The translations under genes were made by a program, and so were the position numbers. This document shows positions 47,901-56,126 of a stretch of DNA of 60,000 nt, piece by piece. The DNA lies in the NCBI RefSeq assembly GCF_963678635.1, contig NC_087067.1:49149618-49209617 (forward strand), read 5' to 3'. The first letter of the stretch is position 1; every line of letters begins with the position of its first letter. Source of the stretch: Symsagittifera roscoffensis (taxonomy: Eukaryota > Xenacoelomorpha > Acoela > Convolutidae). The notes below the pieces were generated by a model, which searched no databases, was not told the DNA's origin, and saw only the letters and a list, made by a program, of their open reading frames with translations.

Positions 47901-50900
47901 CCATTCTTCACGCTCCCCGGACAATTTCCCTTCTCCGGTTTCGTCTTCTTCCATGAATCTGGACCACTCCCCGGACTCTTGATCTAGTCCCAGGTGTTCA
48001 ACTTCTTCTCTGAATGTTACTTTCTTATCCCTGACTTTTGTCTGCTCCAGAATTTTTTCGGGGATTTTTTCAACTAGTGATCGCACAACTTCCTTGCTAT
48101 CAGTGATGCTTCCTTTTGAGACGTCAGTATTGTTCACTGTTTCTTCTCTCCGAAGTATGGTTAGTTCCGGTGCCTCCTGACCTTTCCCTTGGATCACGGG
48201 CTTGTCATCTGATAGTTTCTCAAGCAACCTCATTAAGTCTTCATCTATTCGGACCGTTCCCTCCTCTACCTGGATGAGATCATAACCTTTTGCCTTGAGT
48301 GTTTCCCTCACGATCTTGGACTTGAGCATTATTCCTATCGGAATCCCTCTATTTTTCTTCAAGATGGTCTTTTCAAGAGGCTCTTTCGGCAATTCGGGAT
48401 GATCTTCTATCGGCTTGCCTGATTTGTCCAGCCATCTCGTGAGTGGAAGACTGTCGTACGTTTCTTTGTCCATAAAGGAGAAGCCGTCTTTGATCTCAGG
48501 TCTGTCCGCCTCTCTTTGTTCTTGCCTCTCGTAGAATTCCGTCTTCTTACTCAAGCTGTCAGCATTTTGATGTTTATCTCGTGTTCTGTGCTCAATTATC
48601 ATGTTGTATCCATCCAAGCGAACTATCCACCTCCCAATATAGCTCTGGTCCATTGAGTACGTTTTCAGCCAGCTTAGTGCTCGGTTGTCGACTCGCAGCT
48701 TGAAGGGCTCACTGCCTAGGTATGCTCTGTATTTTTCGACAAAGGTGACCACCGCGAACATCTCTGCTTTCGGTGCTCCGTACTTCATTTCTGTGTCACT
48801 TAGGACCTTGCTCCCGTATGCTATTGGTCTCAAGACTGTCTTCCCATTCCATTCTTGTTCTTGATGGAGAATCCCAGAAATAGCGACTACTGACGCATCC
48901 GTGTCTAGCACGTACATCCCCTTCTCAGTCGGCATACCCAGTACTGGTGCCTCACACAGCTCTTTCTTTATTCTCTGGAATGACTCTTCTGCCGCGTTGT
49001 TCCACGTGAACTTCTTGCCCTTGTGTCTCATTAATTGTTGCATCGGGTATACCTTGTCCGCATAGCCCTTGATGAATTCTCTATAATAGTTGGCGAAACC
49101 CAGGAAGCTCATCAGCTGGTGCTCCGTCTTCGGTGATTTCCAGGTTAGGACTGCTTCCACGGCGTCTGGGTCAGGTCTGATGCCGTGCTTATCTACCATC
49201 CTTCCCAAGTATTTAATCGAGTCCTTGAGTATCTCGCACTTTGATGGTTTACACTTCAGCCCCGATCTTTTCATGCACGCGAACACCTCGTCAAGCCTCT
49301 CGATGTGGTCTTCTAGTGTCGGCGTTGCTATTACCACGTCGTCCACGTAGCACATTACCAGGTTGCCGTACTTCTTCGTCACGCCTATCAACGCGTGTGC
49401 CATCAGCCGCTGAAACGTGGCTGTTGCATTGCAGAGTCCAAACGGCATCCGTTTCCATTGAAACAGACCCAACTCGCAGGCGAACCCTGTCTTGTCCCTG
49501 TCTTGCTTCCTTAATGGTACCTGCCAAAAGGCCGAGCCTAAATCAAGAGTCGTAAAAAATTTTGCATCACCTAACTTCGAGAGGCTCTCATCAATTCTAG
49601 GTATGGGATAGGCATCCTTCACTGTGACGGAGTTCAGGTATCGAAAGTCACAACAAAACCTTAACTGGTCGCCTTTCTTTTTTGCCATCACTACTCCACA
49701 CGCCCACGGTGACTTGGATGGTTCTATCATGTCATACTCTAGTAACGTTTCGATTTCTTTTCTACACGCGTCCGATTTGTGTGGGGTCATGCGCCTCGCC
49801 CCCTCCCTGTGTGGTACCGCGTTTTCCTCAAGTTCAATTTCATGTTCAACAAAATTACAACACCCGATATCCGCCTTATGCCTTGAAAAGACCTCCTCGT
49901 TTCGCTCTAGTACGTCCTTGATAGCTTCGAGCTGTTCATCTTTCAGTTTGCCCCTTAAATGTTCAATCTCCGGCAGAACCGGTTTATCAATTTGCATTTC
50001 ATCTAGTGTGGGTCTCTCTGGAAAGTTCGAACAGCTCGAAAGCCCATCGTCCGTTTCTGACTTAAGTGATTTGATAAGACCTGAAGAATCTTTTATTCTC
50101 TGCAATCGTCTCAAGATACAAATTTTGTCCCTGTGGTTGGGACAATCAACAACTTCATTTTGTTTTGAGTTTTCAATTGTTTCATATCGAGTTTTAACCG
50201 GTAAAGCATATCCCAGCTTCCTCCCTCTCTGTATCGTGATCGGTATATCAAGGGTATTCAACAAGACACTGACGCAGAGGCCGCTCTTCGTTATCGAAAA
50301 TGATCTTCCTAAAACAGCAGCGCTTTGACTATTAGGATTTGGAACTATACACACTTGCTTGTTGTCACTTAGTTCATTATAATTTTTCATCCTCAAGCTT
50401 ACGATTGCCGCTTCATTAGCTTTTAACCTCACTCTCCTACTCAAGAATACCGGTGCTTTGTTTTCATTTGCCATTATTAAATTTACCGGTTTGATTGCGT
50501 ACCTCCTATCCGGGTTCCGTATCCTGAACATTGCATTATTTAGATCAATCGTTACGTCGAAGTTCCTGATGAAGTCTCTGCCCAAGATGAATTGGTCAGA
50601 TTCATCTAGGTTTTCTACCACGATGAAGCTCATCCACAGGTTACGTTCCCCCAAATTGAGAGCTATTATCGGCGTCCTGCCCAACACCCGAAGGGCCCCT
50701 TTGTTTGCAGCTGACAGCCGTATTCTAGAGTCTATCAAGTCACCTTTGTCAAAGCCCATTTTTTCCCATGTTTCGATTGGTATGACGCTCAAGACTGCTC
50801 CCGTGTCGAGTAATCCACGTAACTGAGTCTTTTTGCCATTTATGTCTAGCACGTGCCCTGTCACGTCTGCTTCCGTCCCGATGTGCATTGCATCTTCTTC

Positions 50901-53774
50901 GAGCATAGCGCAGTGTCCAATCGATCTTACTTTCAATTCTTCTTTCCCTACATAGATTTGTCCAATTAGGTCTTCGTCACATGTTATCATCGTCTTTGTG
51001 TAGATGTTGATTCCATCTATATTCAGCATGACCTCGTGTGGACCATAAGCTTCAGTGTACCTATTATCAACACGTACCGATTTGCTGCCCCCTCTCGTGA
51101 GTAGTGCCCTGAGCGCTCTAGAAGTCGTTTGTGGACTTATTCTACTCAAGTAGTCTGCATACACGTCAATGTGCATTATCGTCTGGTCGCTCGGCTCGCT
51201 CAAGTTTCTGGTTACCTCGTGTCCGCCCACTGTGATTATCGACATTATTCTTGCTCCGATTTTCGATATCCCAAAAGGTTTACCTGTCACCATTTTCACG
51301 GTGTTACAATTCCCGGTCTTCATTGAGCCCGTTCTAGCCTCTGGTATTGAGTTCGATCCGGTTAATGCTTCGTTAAAATTCTGTCTTTCGATCTCCAACT
51401 TTAGTCGTTGCTCTATTTCTTTCGCAGCCAGATCTTGTTTCACTTTGGCAATTGCTTCCGTCGCCGCTTTCTCATAATTTATCTCTAGAGAGCTTCCGGC
51501 CGCGGACTCTAACGCACCGCTAACATGTGTAACAGCTTTCACTGTCTTCGTCGGCAATTCGGTGTTTGGTGCCCCCAAGTTCCTAGATTCAAACTCGTTT
51601 TGCCTGTTCCGCTGATTCTGCACCGCCGCTAATGCCAACTTATGTTTGGGGTGATTCTGGTCCTTGACCGCTTCCCAGAACAAGGGACAATCCATTCTGA
51701 AGTGCCCCTCCTGATTACAGAAGAAGCATCTGGCGCCTATCTTGATGATCAAGCCATTATAGTACTCGTGTTCCTCCATCTGGCTCATATCCTCCTCATC
51801 CGGTGCATAACCTAGGCTCTTCATGCCTTGTTTGTACGTTGTGCAGTCAGCCACATGATGATCCGCTGACCCGCAGTTCGCGCATGATCTACGCTTGTCC
51901 ATATCATCTCTAGGTTTGTACCATGATGACCTCTGGGGTTGGCTTCCCCCTTGCGTGTTCCTGTTTTCGGAATATGAGTACTTCTTAGGTTTCATCAGCA
52001 TGTATTCTCTTGATTTCTGTCTCATTTCTTCTGGGGTGGGTGCGCTGTCCTTCGACAATGTGTAGTATGTTGCTAACATTGTCCTTAAGTCATCACTTTT
52101 CACCCCATCGATGAACTTCGAGGCAATGCTAAAGTTCCGTCTATTTGTCGACTCCTCTGGGTCACTCCTCCTTCTCAAGCTCTCGAGGTCATCTAGGAAC
52201 CGATCTATTGACTCGTCGTCCCTCTGCCTTCTCTTTTCAAATCGCATCATCGCTTGGTGACCCTTCATGCCTGACCCGAATCGATTCAGCAATATCTCGA
52301 AGATCTTGTCCGCGGTGTCGCGTTCTTCCTCCTTCTTTGCGACCACGCATTTTAATGCCGTTCCTTCCAAGTTGCTCAGTATGGCTGTACATGCTTGCCT
52401 TTCGTCACTCAAGTTGTCTTGCTCTAGATGTAATCTCATCACTTCCACCCAAGTGTCAATGCATCCATCGGAGTCGTCCTTGAATTCTTTTGGCTTCTTG
52501 AATGTCTTTCTTGATTTTCCCTCTCTCCTGTCGCTCGAGTCAGTGTTCCTCGTGGCGAAGGCCTCTAGAGTCCTGTTCATCATCTCCCAAGTGCTGGCCC
52601 ATGTCATAGCATCTGGTCCTGTGTTGCTGTTAGCTGTTGAATCTCCCGGAGCAGCCGTTGTATTCGACGTTCCATTCTTCATTATTGTTTTCGCAGTTGT
52701 TGGTGCTATGCTTATCGCATCCCTGGTTAAGGGCAACGGTGTCGATTGCCGTTTGTTCCTTTGTGGTTCTACAAAGTCAACTCTGGTGCTTTGCGTACGA
52801 TCCGCTGCCGGTCTTTCTTGTGGAGTAGAACCTCTCAAGATTGCATCCAACTTCGCCTGTATTGCACACGAACTCTCGGCTTGACTCTTGCTCATTGTGT
52901 CCATTCTCCTTTCCAGGCTCCCTAATTGGCTGTTGACATCATCATATCGGTTCTTCAACTGTTGCATGTCTGTTTTGATGTTCTTTTCTCGTTCTTCATT
53001 GGTGGCTTCTACCTTGTCTGACATCTCCTTGAGTCTCTCCTCTGTTGCCTTAGCCAGGTTAAAATAACTGTCTAGATACTCGTGCTTGTTGTATCTTATC
53101 TCCTTTTTTATCACCTCTCTGTCTTCTTCACTGTTCTTAAGTCTTTTGTCGATCTGATTTAATTTCGCCAACAAGTCGCCCAGCTCAATGGTAGTCTCTT
53201 CATGGTCAGCCGTGAGTTTCTCTTCGGCCTTAGCCTCTGCTTTAGCTTGTTCCTCATTCTGGCCGGTTTCTGTCGTTTTCGTGCTCACTGTACCAAATGT
53301 TCGTGCTCTTTCTGCTTTCGGTTCTTCAGTCACGTTTTCTTTCGTTTTTATTCCGAACATTATTCCCAATTTTTCCGTAAAAGATGTCCTCTTTACTTGA
53401 GAGTCTTCTTTCACCGTTTCTTCGGTGTTGCCTATTGCATCTTCCGCGTCATCTATCGGTGAGAACTCTATGGGTTTCTGGTTCGGTTCCTCTGCATTGG
53501 GCATTGGAGTTGACTCTGTCGCCATCTTCCTTGTTTCATCCACACTTTGATCTGGTGTCTCTAGATCAATCTCGATGGTGGGTTCTACTCGCTCCCCTTC
53601 CGTGCCCTCTTTCGCCCTGTTCTCCGCTGTACTCCTTGTGTTGACCATGTTAACTGAAAAATTCGTCTTCGTTATCTTTGGGCCCGTTGATGTCGTTCCG
53701 CGCAGCGATGAATTATACTTCGTGTTTGATCCACTTGACCTTTTTTCGAGCACCGGTACCCTACTCCGCCTCAT
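44967..53774 (-). CDS. element A Gag-Pol polyprotein, 2935 aa, Ty3/Gypsy type
   Basis: One frame, with an in-frame stop at 53784-53786 just upstream, so Met 53774 is the first start. Gag: coiled coil about 190-330, capsid-like domain about 430-560, two zinc knuckles C-x2-C-x4-H-x4-C (about 631-644 and 683-696). Protease: L-L-D-T-G-A near 989, with I-L-G-R-D-F later. RT: L-D-L-G-S-A-F (about 1406), M-P-F-G-L-C-N-A, C-Y-V-D-D (about 1473). RNase H: D-T-D-A-S (about 1623), then Glu, V-D-N-R and H-Q-N-A-D. An acidic linker of about 400 aa follows, which is unusual. Integrase: H-x4-H and C-x2-C (about 2165-2205), then Asp about 2228, S-D-N-G about 2289 and Glu 36 residues later (D-x35-E). A GPF motif is near 2467. 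The domain order RT-RNase H-integrase is that of Ty3/Gypsy. The tail (about 2520-2935) is extra, and its last about 145 aa resemble a macrodomain. All catalytic residues I checked are present, so it may be active. Confidence 0.95.
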   Translation of the reverse strand: MRRSRVPVLEKRSSGSNTKYNSSLRGTTSTGPKITKTNFSVNMVNTRSTAENRAKEGTEGERVEPTIEIDLETPDQSVDETRKMATESTPMPNAEEPNQKPIEFSPIDDAEDAIGNTEETVKEDSQVKRTSFTEKLGIMFGIKTKENVTEEPKAERARTFGTVSTKTTETGQNEEQAKAEAKAEEKLTADHEETTIELGDLLAKLNQIDKRLKNSEEDREVIKKEIRYNKHEYLDSYFNLAKATEERLKEMSDKVEATNEEREKNIKTDMQQLKNRYDDVNSQLGSLERRMDTMSKSQAESSCAIQAKLDAILRGSTPQERPAADRTQSTRVDFVEPQRNKRQSTPLPLTRDAISIAPTTAKTIMKNGTSNTTAAPGDSTANSNTGPDAMTWASTWEMMNRTLEAFATRNTDSSDRREGKSRKTFKKPKEFKDDSDGCIDTWVEVMRLHLEQDNLSDERQACTAILSNLEGTALKCVVAKKEEERDTADKIFEILLNRFGSGMKGHQAMMRFEKRRQRDDESIDRFLDDLESLRRRSDPEESTNRRNFSIASKFIDGVKSDDLRTMLATYYTLSKDSAPTPEEMRQKSREYMLMKPKKYSYSENRNTQGGSQPQRSSWYKPRDDMDKRRSCANCGSADHHVADCTTYKQGMKSLGYAPDEEDMSQMEEHEYYNGLIIKIGARCFFCNQEGHFRMDCPLFWEAVKDQNHPKHKLALAAVQNQRNRQNEFESRNLGAPNTELPTKTVKAVTHVSGALESAAGSSLEINYEKAATEAIAKVKQDLAAKEIEQRLKLEIERQNFNEALTGSNSIPEARTGSMKTGNCNTVKMVTGKPFGISKIGARIMSIITVGGHEVTRNLSEPSDQTIMHIDVYADYLSRISPQTTSRALRALLTRGGSKSVRVDNRYTEAYGPHEVMLNIDGINIYTKTMITCDEDLIGQIYVGKEELKVRSIGHCAMLEEDAMHIGTEADVTGHVLDINGKKTQLRGLLDTGAVLSVIPIETWEKMGFDKGDLIDSRIRLSAANKGALRVLGRTPIIALNLGERNLWMSFIVVENLDESDQFILGRDFIRNFDVTIDLNNAMFRIRNPDRRYAIKPVNLIMANENKAPVFLSRRVRLKANEAAIVSLRMKNYNELSDNKQVCIVPNPNSQSAAVLGRSFSITKSGLCVSVLLNTLDIPITIQRGRKLGYALPVKTRYETIENSKQNEVVDCPNHRDKICILRRLQRIKDSSGLIKSLKSETDDGLSSCSNFPERPTLDEMQIDKPVLPEIEHLRGKLKDEQLEAIKDVLERNEEVFSRHKADIGCCNFVEHEIELEENAVPHREGARRMTPHKSDACRKEIETLLEYDMIEPSKSPWACGVVMAKKKGDQLRFCCDFRYLNSVTVKDAYPIPRIDESLSKLGDAKFFTTLDLGSAFWQVPLRKQDRDKTGFACELGLFQWKRMPFGLCNATATFQRLMAHALIGVTKKYGNLVMCYVDDVVIATPTLEDHIERLDEVFACMKRSGLKCKPSKCEILKDSIKYLGRMVDKHGIRPDPDAVEAVLTWKSPKTEHQLMSFLGFANYYREFIKGYADKVYPMQQLMRHKGKKFTWNNAAEESFQRIKKELCEAPVLGMPTEKGMYVLDTDASVVAISGILHQEQEWNGKTVLRPIAYGSKVLSDTEMKYGAPKAEMFAVVTFVEKYRAYLGSEPFKLRVDNRALSWLKTYSMDQSYIGRWIVRLDGYNMIIEHRTRDKHQNADSLSKKTEFYERQEQREADRPEIKDGFSFMDKETYDSLPLTRWLDKSGKPIEDHPELPKEPLEKTILKKNRGIPIGIMLKSKIVRETLKAKGYDLIQVEEGTVRIDEDLMRLLEKLSDDKPVIQGKGQEAPELTILRREETVNNTDVSKGSITDSKEVVRSLVEKIPEKILEQTKVRDKKVTFREEVEHLGLDQESGEWSRFMEEDETGEGKLSGEREEWDEDSDESSEDQDSLCMILAEEKIRQHDRELQTDPSSGTYNLEIQEVRGGEELEKIAVSRKPLRELSCNSNVRTNLVPEDDMKIVKRMICVKLSDDIHNPGEMNGQIMALKEHVKARYRLSDLIRAQKNDKMTSNLSKWIHLGVKEKGELEEDSYKILSQFYKEKRDLLYHTAEGVVACKRRDEEKILHKHNLIILPQLYQTEVLFRSHDQMGHQGIDKVQQRILHRFDWPGMRKACERWVNACLACLQVKDPRKMKFPLKSVESSEFNEVVQIDHQKICMTESGYNQILVIIDHFTKLAEAVPCQTASAEETCDHLITHWISRYGCPMTFQSDNGKAFVGDLTKELMKRSHIAQAHSTTYHPQTNGLVERQNRTLVNMLRVYCSRYMTDWDKYLPQVVGAYNSTQHSTTGISPFMMLTGRERAMPITFFYPEYEGKRTSPQAYVKEAIKRQQELNELCRRNTAQAQMRQRKKYDEKILRAKPYEVGQYVWVFQNVIPPKGTKKLLKKWRGPFMITEVHQQGRFYRLSTGRAAHYENLKPHVPSPEDWCLPRDMEGLEYLVVEPACEVNEKGTREKNDGNENLSLDDNEKIEVESDAGSFVEEDWNDPEQNEVPKWMEPDRPTPPETRTGNRKRTGMRYNRYGDDFLIDKIQPDKLGDELLSAGELEAEEEWQVIDDGGHYPQDDYSTPELETDLEQSEIERRENSNLRILEWMRDVKDESREGQSIQQIDVSAANYMKTEDPLFGWTATDRPLDIPKDNSDPTTSTGTSINIFVRGVGVGLTHTENLMIKKLKEVRETSGLELEEEEPEPTIGRNFKTKFEIPNEYSENIMITDSDFILSNRTSAICITADMSFKSRLEADFKREYQNVEFLFRQRPGLGGIAALPPSVAQVPGKYLCFLVTRVNDRNTIDPEHVILALTRLRDFMIERGIVEVSMPVYDPNRGKLSSRELYAILHVVFAETEIMVHLHKKYYLSIA

Positions 53775-54013
53775 TATTTCTATTTACAACTGCTTCTATT
53801 TACAATTTTATTATATACACGATTCTATTCTAAGGGTAAAAAAAATATTTTTTGTGGTAACAAACTCTGTACAACGTGTTAAAAACCTTATCCAATTCTC
53901 TTTCTAAAACCTCCGAAAAATTTTCCTTAATTTGGTCTTAACCCTACCTATTTCGATTTGTCTTATTCTGTCTTAAAACGCACTTGTTGTAATTTGACTT
54001 CAATTTCTATACC

Positions 54014-54551
54014 GTCCCAAGACTAGTGTCCCAAGACTACTGTCCCAAGACCAGTGTCCCAAGGCTAGTGTCCCAAGACTACTGTCCCAAGGCTAGTGTC
54101 CCAAGGCTAGTGTCCCAAGACTACTGTCCCAAGGGTAGTGTCCCAAGACCAGTGTCCCAAGACTACTGTCCCAAGACTAGTGTCCCAAGGCTAGTGTCCC
54201 AAGACTACTGTCCCAAGGCTAGTGTCCCAAGACTAGTGTCCCAAGACTAGTGTCCCAAGACCACTGTCCCAAGACTGTCCCAGGACCACTGTCCCAAGAC
54301 CCTGTCCCAAGACCACTGTCCCAAGACCACTGTCCCAAGACCCTGTCCCAAGACCCTGTCCCAAGACCCTGTCCCAAGACCACTGTCCCAAGACCACTGT
54401 CCCAAGACCCTGTCCCAAGACCACTGTCCCAAGACCCTGTCCCAAGACCCTGTCCCAAGACCACTGTCCCAAGACCACTGTCCCAAGACCCTGTCCCAAG
54501 ACCACTGTCCCAAGACTGCTCTGTTTTAAGACTTCTTCGGTCTTGTCCCAA
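54014..54551. repeat. 13/14-bp minisatellite in the element A leader
   Basis: About 36 units with the core GTCCCAAGAC. The left part uses 14-bp units of type GTCCCAAGACTAGT or ...TACT; the right part mixes 14-bp GTCCCAAGACCACT with 13-bp GTCCCAAGACCCT. The final units (about 54520-54551) resemble the 21-bp units of element B. Each core has a GTC/GAC mini-stem. Long open frames across it on both strands are a by-product of the repetition. Confidence 0.93.
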
Positions 54552-55376
54552 TACTCGTCACGGAGTGTCTTCCTCGTTGTAGGGTCTTCTTGAACCACCG
54601 TACCTTGTACCACCACTCGAGCTCTAGTAAAATTTTCCCAAAAACCCTCTCTTAAAAGCCAAATGCTGACCCCCTCTTCTTTTTGGTTGTTTCTATTTCA
54701 ATGTAGGTGCGCAGGTATCTTGTGATCACCTGTTCGTATAAAACCAAACACAAATCCTCACTAAAATGCAACAAAAATCTAAGTAAGAAAAATAATAAAA
54801 ACAGAAAAATGAGCCCACCTGAAATTCAAAGGTGACCAATGTCTACCTTTCGTCCAAAAAAAAATGTCTGGTACCTAATTGCCACGCGCTTTCCTCCCCC
54901 CACTAGTGATCTTATGGGGTATCACAAAAGCTGTCTATATCCGGTCCCCCCTACCAAACCAACCAGCGTACCAGTCTTAACTCGAGTTGAATTCTGGATC
55001 TCCACCTAATATTACCAACGCGTGTTAATTTCTAATGTAACTAAGTCAACGATGTCGACTAATTAGTTACTCTAATTTCCCCCTTTTTACAATTTACAAC
55101 CGCCAACCTCTAACTTAACCAGCCCCCCTTCTAACCTCCCCCCTTTCTAGCCCCCCTTCTTAAGCCTAAAAATTTCTTTAAGCGCCGGGTGCTAAACCTC
55201 TCAAGAGAAAACCGTAGACCTGTTTCCAGGCCTGCTCAAGTAAAAACGTTCCTCAAAACTGGGGGATTTCGCTTATCCAATTTTACACTTATCTCCTATA
55301 ATGTAATGTGGATTCTAACGATACCCGTTCTGCCCAACTTGAGAACTCGAGAATTGCCAAATCCTTCTTGGCTGCT

Positions 55377-55640
55377 TTCCCACTCGACTGGTCACCTGTT
55401 CCAGTCCAGTCTCCTATTGGTTCAGCCAAGTGTCCCTGAACCACTCTCCCACTCGGCTGGTCACCTCTTCCAGTCAAGTCTCCTATTGGTTCAGCTCAGT
55501 GTCCCTGAACCACTTTCCCACTCGGCTGGTCACCTCTTCCAGTCAAGTCTCCTATTGGTTCAGCTCAAGTGTCCCTGAACCACTTTCCCACTCGGCTGGT
55601 CACCTCTTCCAGTCAAGTCTCCTATTGGTCCAGCTAAGTT
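55377..55640. repeat. 70-bp tandem repeat in the element A leader, about four units
   Basis: Units of 70-71 bp begin near 55377, 55447, 55517 and 55588, each with CACTCGGCTGGTCACCTCTT or a close variant and then AGTCTCCTATTGGTTCAGC. The last three units are almost identical. Element B has a less regular version of about two units near 58095-58325. Confidence 0.9.
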
Positions 55641-55807
55641 CCAAGCTATCTGAAAACCCTTGACAACGCCCCACTTTGGGCACTTTATTCAGTTTACTGG
55701 TTTAAATTGCTAGGTTGATCGAAACGATCGAACTTGTAAAACAGTATGGGTATACTATTTAATTAATATAAAGGTTTGATCCAACTAATCTGGTGTCAAA
55801 GTCACTG

Positions 55808-55912
55808 TCTTTTTTCGTTTTATGGTTTTTGTTCCTTTTTCTATTCTTTTTTGGTTTTTGTTTTGCTTTTTGTCTTTTTGCTCGTGTTTTTGTCCCCCTA
55901 GTTGCCCCCCTA
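55808..55912. other. T/G-rich tract in the leader
   Basis: About 100 bp of T-rich sequence with single G or C steps, reading as an A-rich tract on the element RNA. It is conserved in element B at about 58484-58575 at a similar distance from the LTR, while neighbouring sequence has changed more. Its role is unknown. Confidence 0.6.
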
Positions 55913-56100
55913 TACTCGGTTAGCTAAGCCTCGTTCGGAGAGCGCACCAGGAAATTTTCTCGAGTTTTCTTAAAAAGCTATCACGGTACAACCGGAAGGT
56001 TTGCACGTTCCTGTCGAACCGTACCGCCGGTACTCTAGAATGGGCATTCAGCCCGAAGCTGTCTCAAGTGGGTTCGACTCCGTAGTCTTGATGTCGTAAA

Positions 56101-56126
56101 CACCCAGGAGCGCCATAAAAACACTA
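56101..56126 (-). promoter_or_regulatory. candidate tRNA primer-binding region next to the 5' LTR
   Basis: On the element strand the sequence after the LTR is TAGTGTTTTTA followed by TGGCGCTCCTGGGTG. The second part starts with TGG and its complement ACACCCAGGAGCGCCA looks like a tRNA 3' end (T-stem half, 7-nt acceptor half, discriminator G, CCA). It would be offset by 11 nt from the LTR. Element B keeps the same sequence (58761-58785). I could not match the acceptor stem to a specific tRNA. Confidence 0.45.

Larger units (their letters stand above)
53775..56126 (-). other. element A 5' leader
   Basis: 2352 bp of untranslated leader between the 5' LTR and the Gag start, unusually long. On the plus strand from left to right it contains AT-rich sequence, the GTCCCAAGAC minisatellite (54014-54551), a unique stretch shared with element B (about 54590-55370), a 70-bp repeat array (55377-55640), a T/G-rich tract (about 55808-55912) and the conserved segment next to the LTR with the candidate primer-binding site. 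No ORF in it is convincing. Confidence 0.75.

Noticed and set aside
49624-50328. 234-codon plus-strand ORF opposite the RT region
   Set aside because: It lies antisense to well-supported pol domains; similar antisense frames exist at 38502-39323 and 45067-45696. They reflect codon composition of the real ORFs.
54014-54551. CRISPR-like regular array
   Set aside because: There are no unique spacers, the units are 13-14 bp and contiguous, and the setting is an animal retrotransposon leader.
54219-54616. Open frames on both strands across the 13/14-bp leader array
   Set aside because: Same cause: a short repeat without stops. The frames shift among units and there is no start context or conserved product.
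56060-56115. tRNA gene next to the 5' LTR
   Set aside because: GGTTCGACTCC and a GCGCCA end are present, but no D arm, anticodon arm or matching 5' acceptor strand can be drawn, and the spacing between them is wrong.
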